From: Syntrophus sp964555065
GTDB taxonomy: Bacteria; Desulfobacterota; Syntrophia; Syntrophales; Syntrophaceae
Assembly (NCBI GenBank): GCA_964555065.1
Contig: CAZKRB010000023.1
Location: 1-41,822, forward strand
Direction: 5' to 3'
DNA: 41,822 nt
In this document: positions 41,201 to 41,822 of the stretch, one piece after another
Layout of the letters: every line of letters starts with the position of its first letter
Position numbering within the stretch: position 1 is the stretch's first letter
Position numbers and translations under genes: made by a program
The notes under the pieces: model-generated
What the model was told of the DNA's origin: nothing
Databases searched by the model: none
What the model saw: only the letters and a program-made list of their open reading frames with translations

Positions 41201-41822
41201 ATGCAGAAATTTAAAGAGGTTCGAACGCGTTTTGCCCCGTCGCCGACGGGCTATCTTCACATCGGCGGCGCCCGCACGGCACTGTTCAGCTGGCTTTACG
41301 CCCGGCATCACCAGGGGAAGTTTGTGTTAAGGATCGAAGACACGGATCAGCTCCGCTCCACCGAGGAATCCACACAGGCGATCCTGGATGCCATGGCCTG
41401 GCTCGGGTTGAACTGGGATGAGGGGCCCTTTTTCCAGGCCGAACGGGTCGATATTCACCGCGAACAGATCCGGAAGCTGATTGACGAGGATAAGGCCTAC
41501 TACTGCGTCTGCACCCCGGAAGAGCTGGAGGAAAAGCGGAAGCGGGCCCTGGCGGAAGGCCGCAAGCCGAAGTATGACGGCACCTGCCGCGAGAAGAAGC
41601 TCGGCCCCTCCCCCGGCGCCGTGGTGCGGTTCCGCTGCCCCGAGACGGGGACCACGGTCGTCGACGACCTGATCAAGGGGAAAATCTCCTTCAACAATGA
41701 GGAGCTGGACGATCTGATCATCCAGCGCGGCGACGGCTACCCGACCTACAACTTCGCCGTCGTGGTCGATGACGCCCAGATGGGGATCACCCATGTCATC
41801 CGGGGGGACGATCATGTCAACA
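41201..41822 (+). CDS. gltX: Glutamyl-tRNA synthetase, 5' part
   Basis: The first 207 codons, cut by the window end. RFAPSPTGYLHIGGARTALF holds the HIGH-class signature, followed by RIEDTDQLRSTEES. The insert CVCTPEELEEKRKRA...YDGTC is typical of bacterial GluRS, as is DGYPTYNFAVVVDD. The KMSKR loop lies beyond the window. The ATG at 41201 has AGGAAAGG upstream and a strong promoter. Confidence 0.96.
   Translation, partial: MQKFKEVRTRFAPSPTGYLHIGGARTALFSWLYARHHQGKFVLRIEDTDQLRSTEESTQAILDAMAWLGLNWDEGPFFQAERVDIHREQIRKLIDEDKAYYCVCTPEELEEKRKRALAEGRKPKYDGTCREKKLGPSPGAVVRFRCPETGTTVVDDLIKGKISFNNEELDDLIIQRGDGYPTYNFAVVVDDAQMGITHVIRGDDHVN

Noticed and set aside
1..41822. CRISPR array, prophage or toxin-antitoxin system
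   Set aside because: No regularly spaced repeats, phage genes or paired toxin-antitoxin genes were seen in the window.

Overview
The window looks like chromosomal DNA from an anaerobic deltaproteobacterium (Desulfobacterota), most likely a Syntrophales-type organism (Syntrophus/Smithella relatives). This is inferred from GC-rich codon use, many Fe-S, radical-SAM and molybdenum-cofactor genes (moaA, mobB, fdhE), small MPRGDGTGP-type proteins, a sigma-54 regulator, and the glyA-dCMP deaminase-nrdR-ribE-ribBA-ribH-nusB order. I could not run searches, so family names rest on motifs and gene order that I recognise.

Left part (1-12.2 kb, all + strand). A truncated ISAzo13-type transposase is followed by an ACR3/bile-acid-symporter-like permease. 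A regulatory stretch then carries a perfect 9-bp-arm inverted repeat and a sigma-54-like -24/-12 element. After it come two small paralogues with the same MPRGDGTGP start, moaA and a gamma-carbonic-anhydrase-like protein. A tightly packed run of redox and metal genes follows: an Fe-S/CCG protein, a GlcD-like flavoprotein, a second Fe-S/CCG protein, a DUF364-like Rossmann protein, a TrmO-like protein, a radical SAM protein, and a cation-diffusion-facilitator transporter fused to a NifX/NifB-type cofactor-binding domain. This run is the most interesting candidate for a poorly described system, possibly metal or metallocofactor handling coupled to electron transfer.

Middle (12.2-28.1 kb). A PAS sigma-54 activator with a cysteine-rich sensor and a GAFTDA loop is paired with a DsrE-like protein. 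Housekeeping genes follow: htpX, pspC, rnhA, mobB diverging from fdhE, nth, polX, tpiA-secG, tRNA-Leu(GAG), a TM1266-like small protein, two unknown genes, aat, clpA and clpS.

Right part (28.1-41.8 kb). rpsT (UUG start) converges on a long leftward block: lptE, leuS (with a 10-N assembly gap), nusB, ribH, ribBA, ribE, nrdR, dCMP deaminase, glyA, rpiB, fabF, acpP, rpmF and a YceD/DUF177 protein. gltX then diverges and runs off the window. This block has notable absences compared with familiar gene orders: no ribD between nrdR and ribE, and no plsX-fabH-fabD-fabG between rpmF and acpP.

No CRISPR array, prophage or recognisable defence locus was seen.
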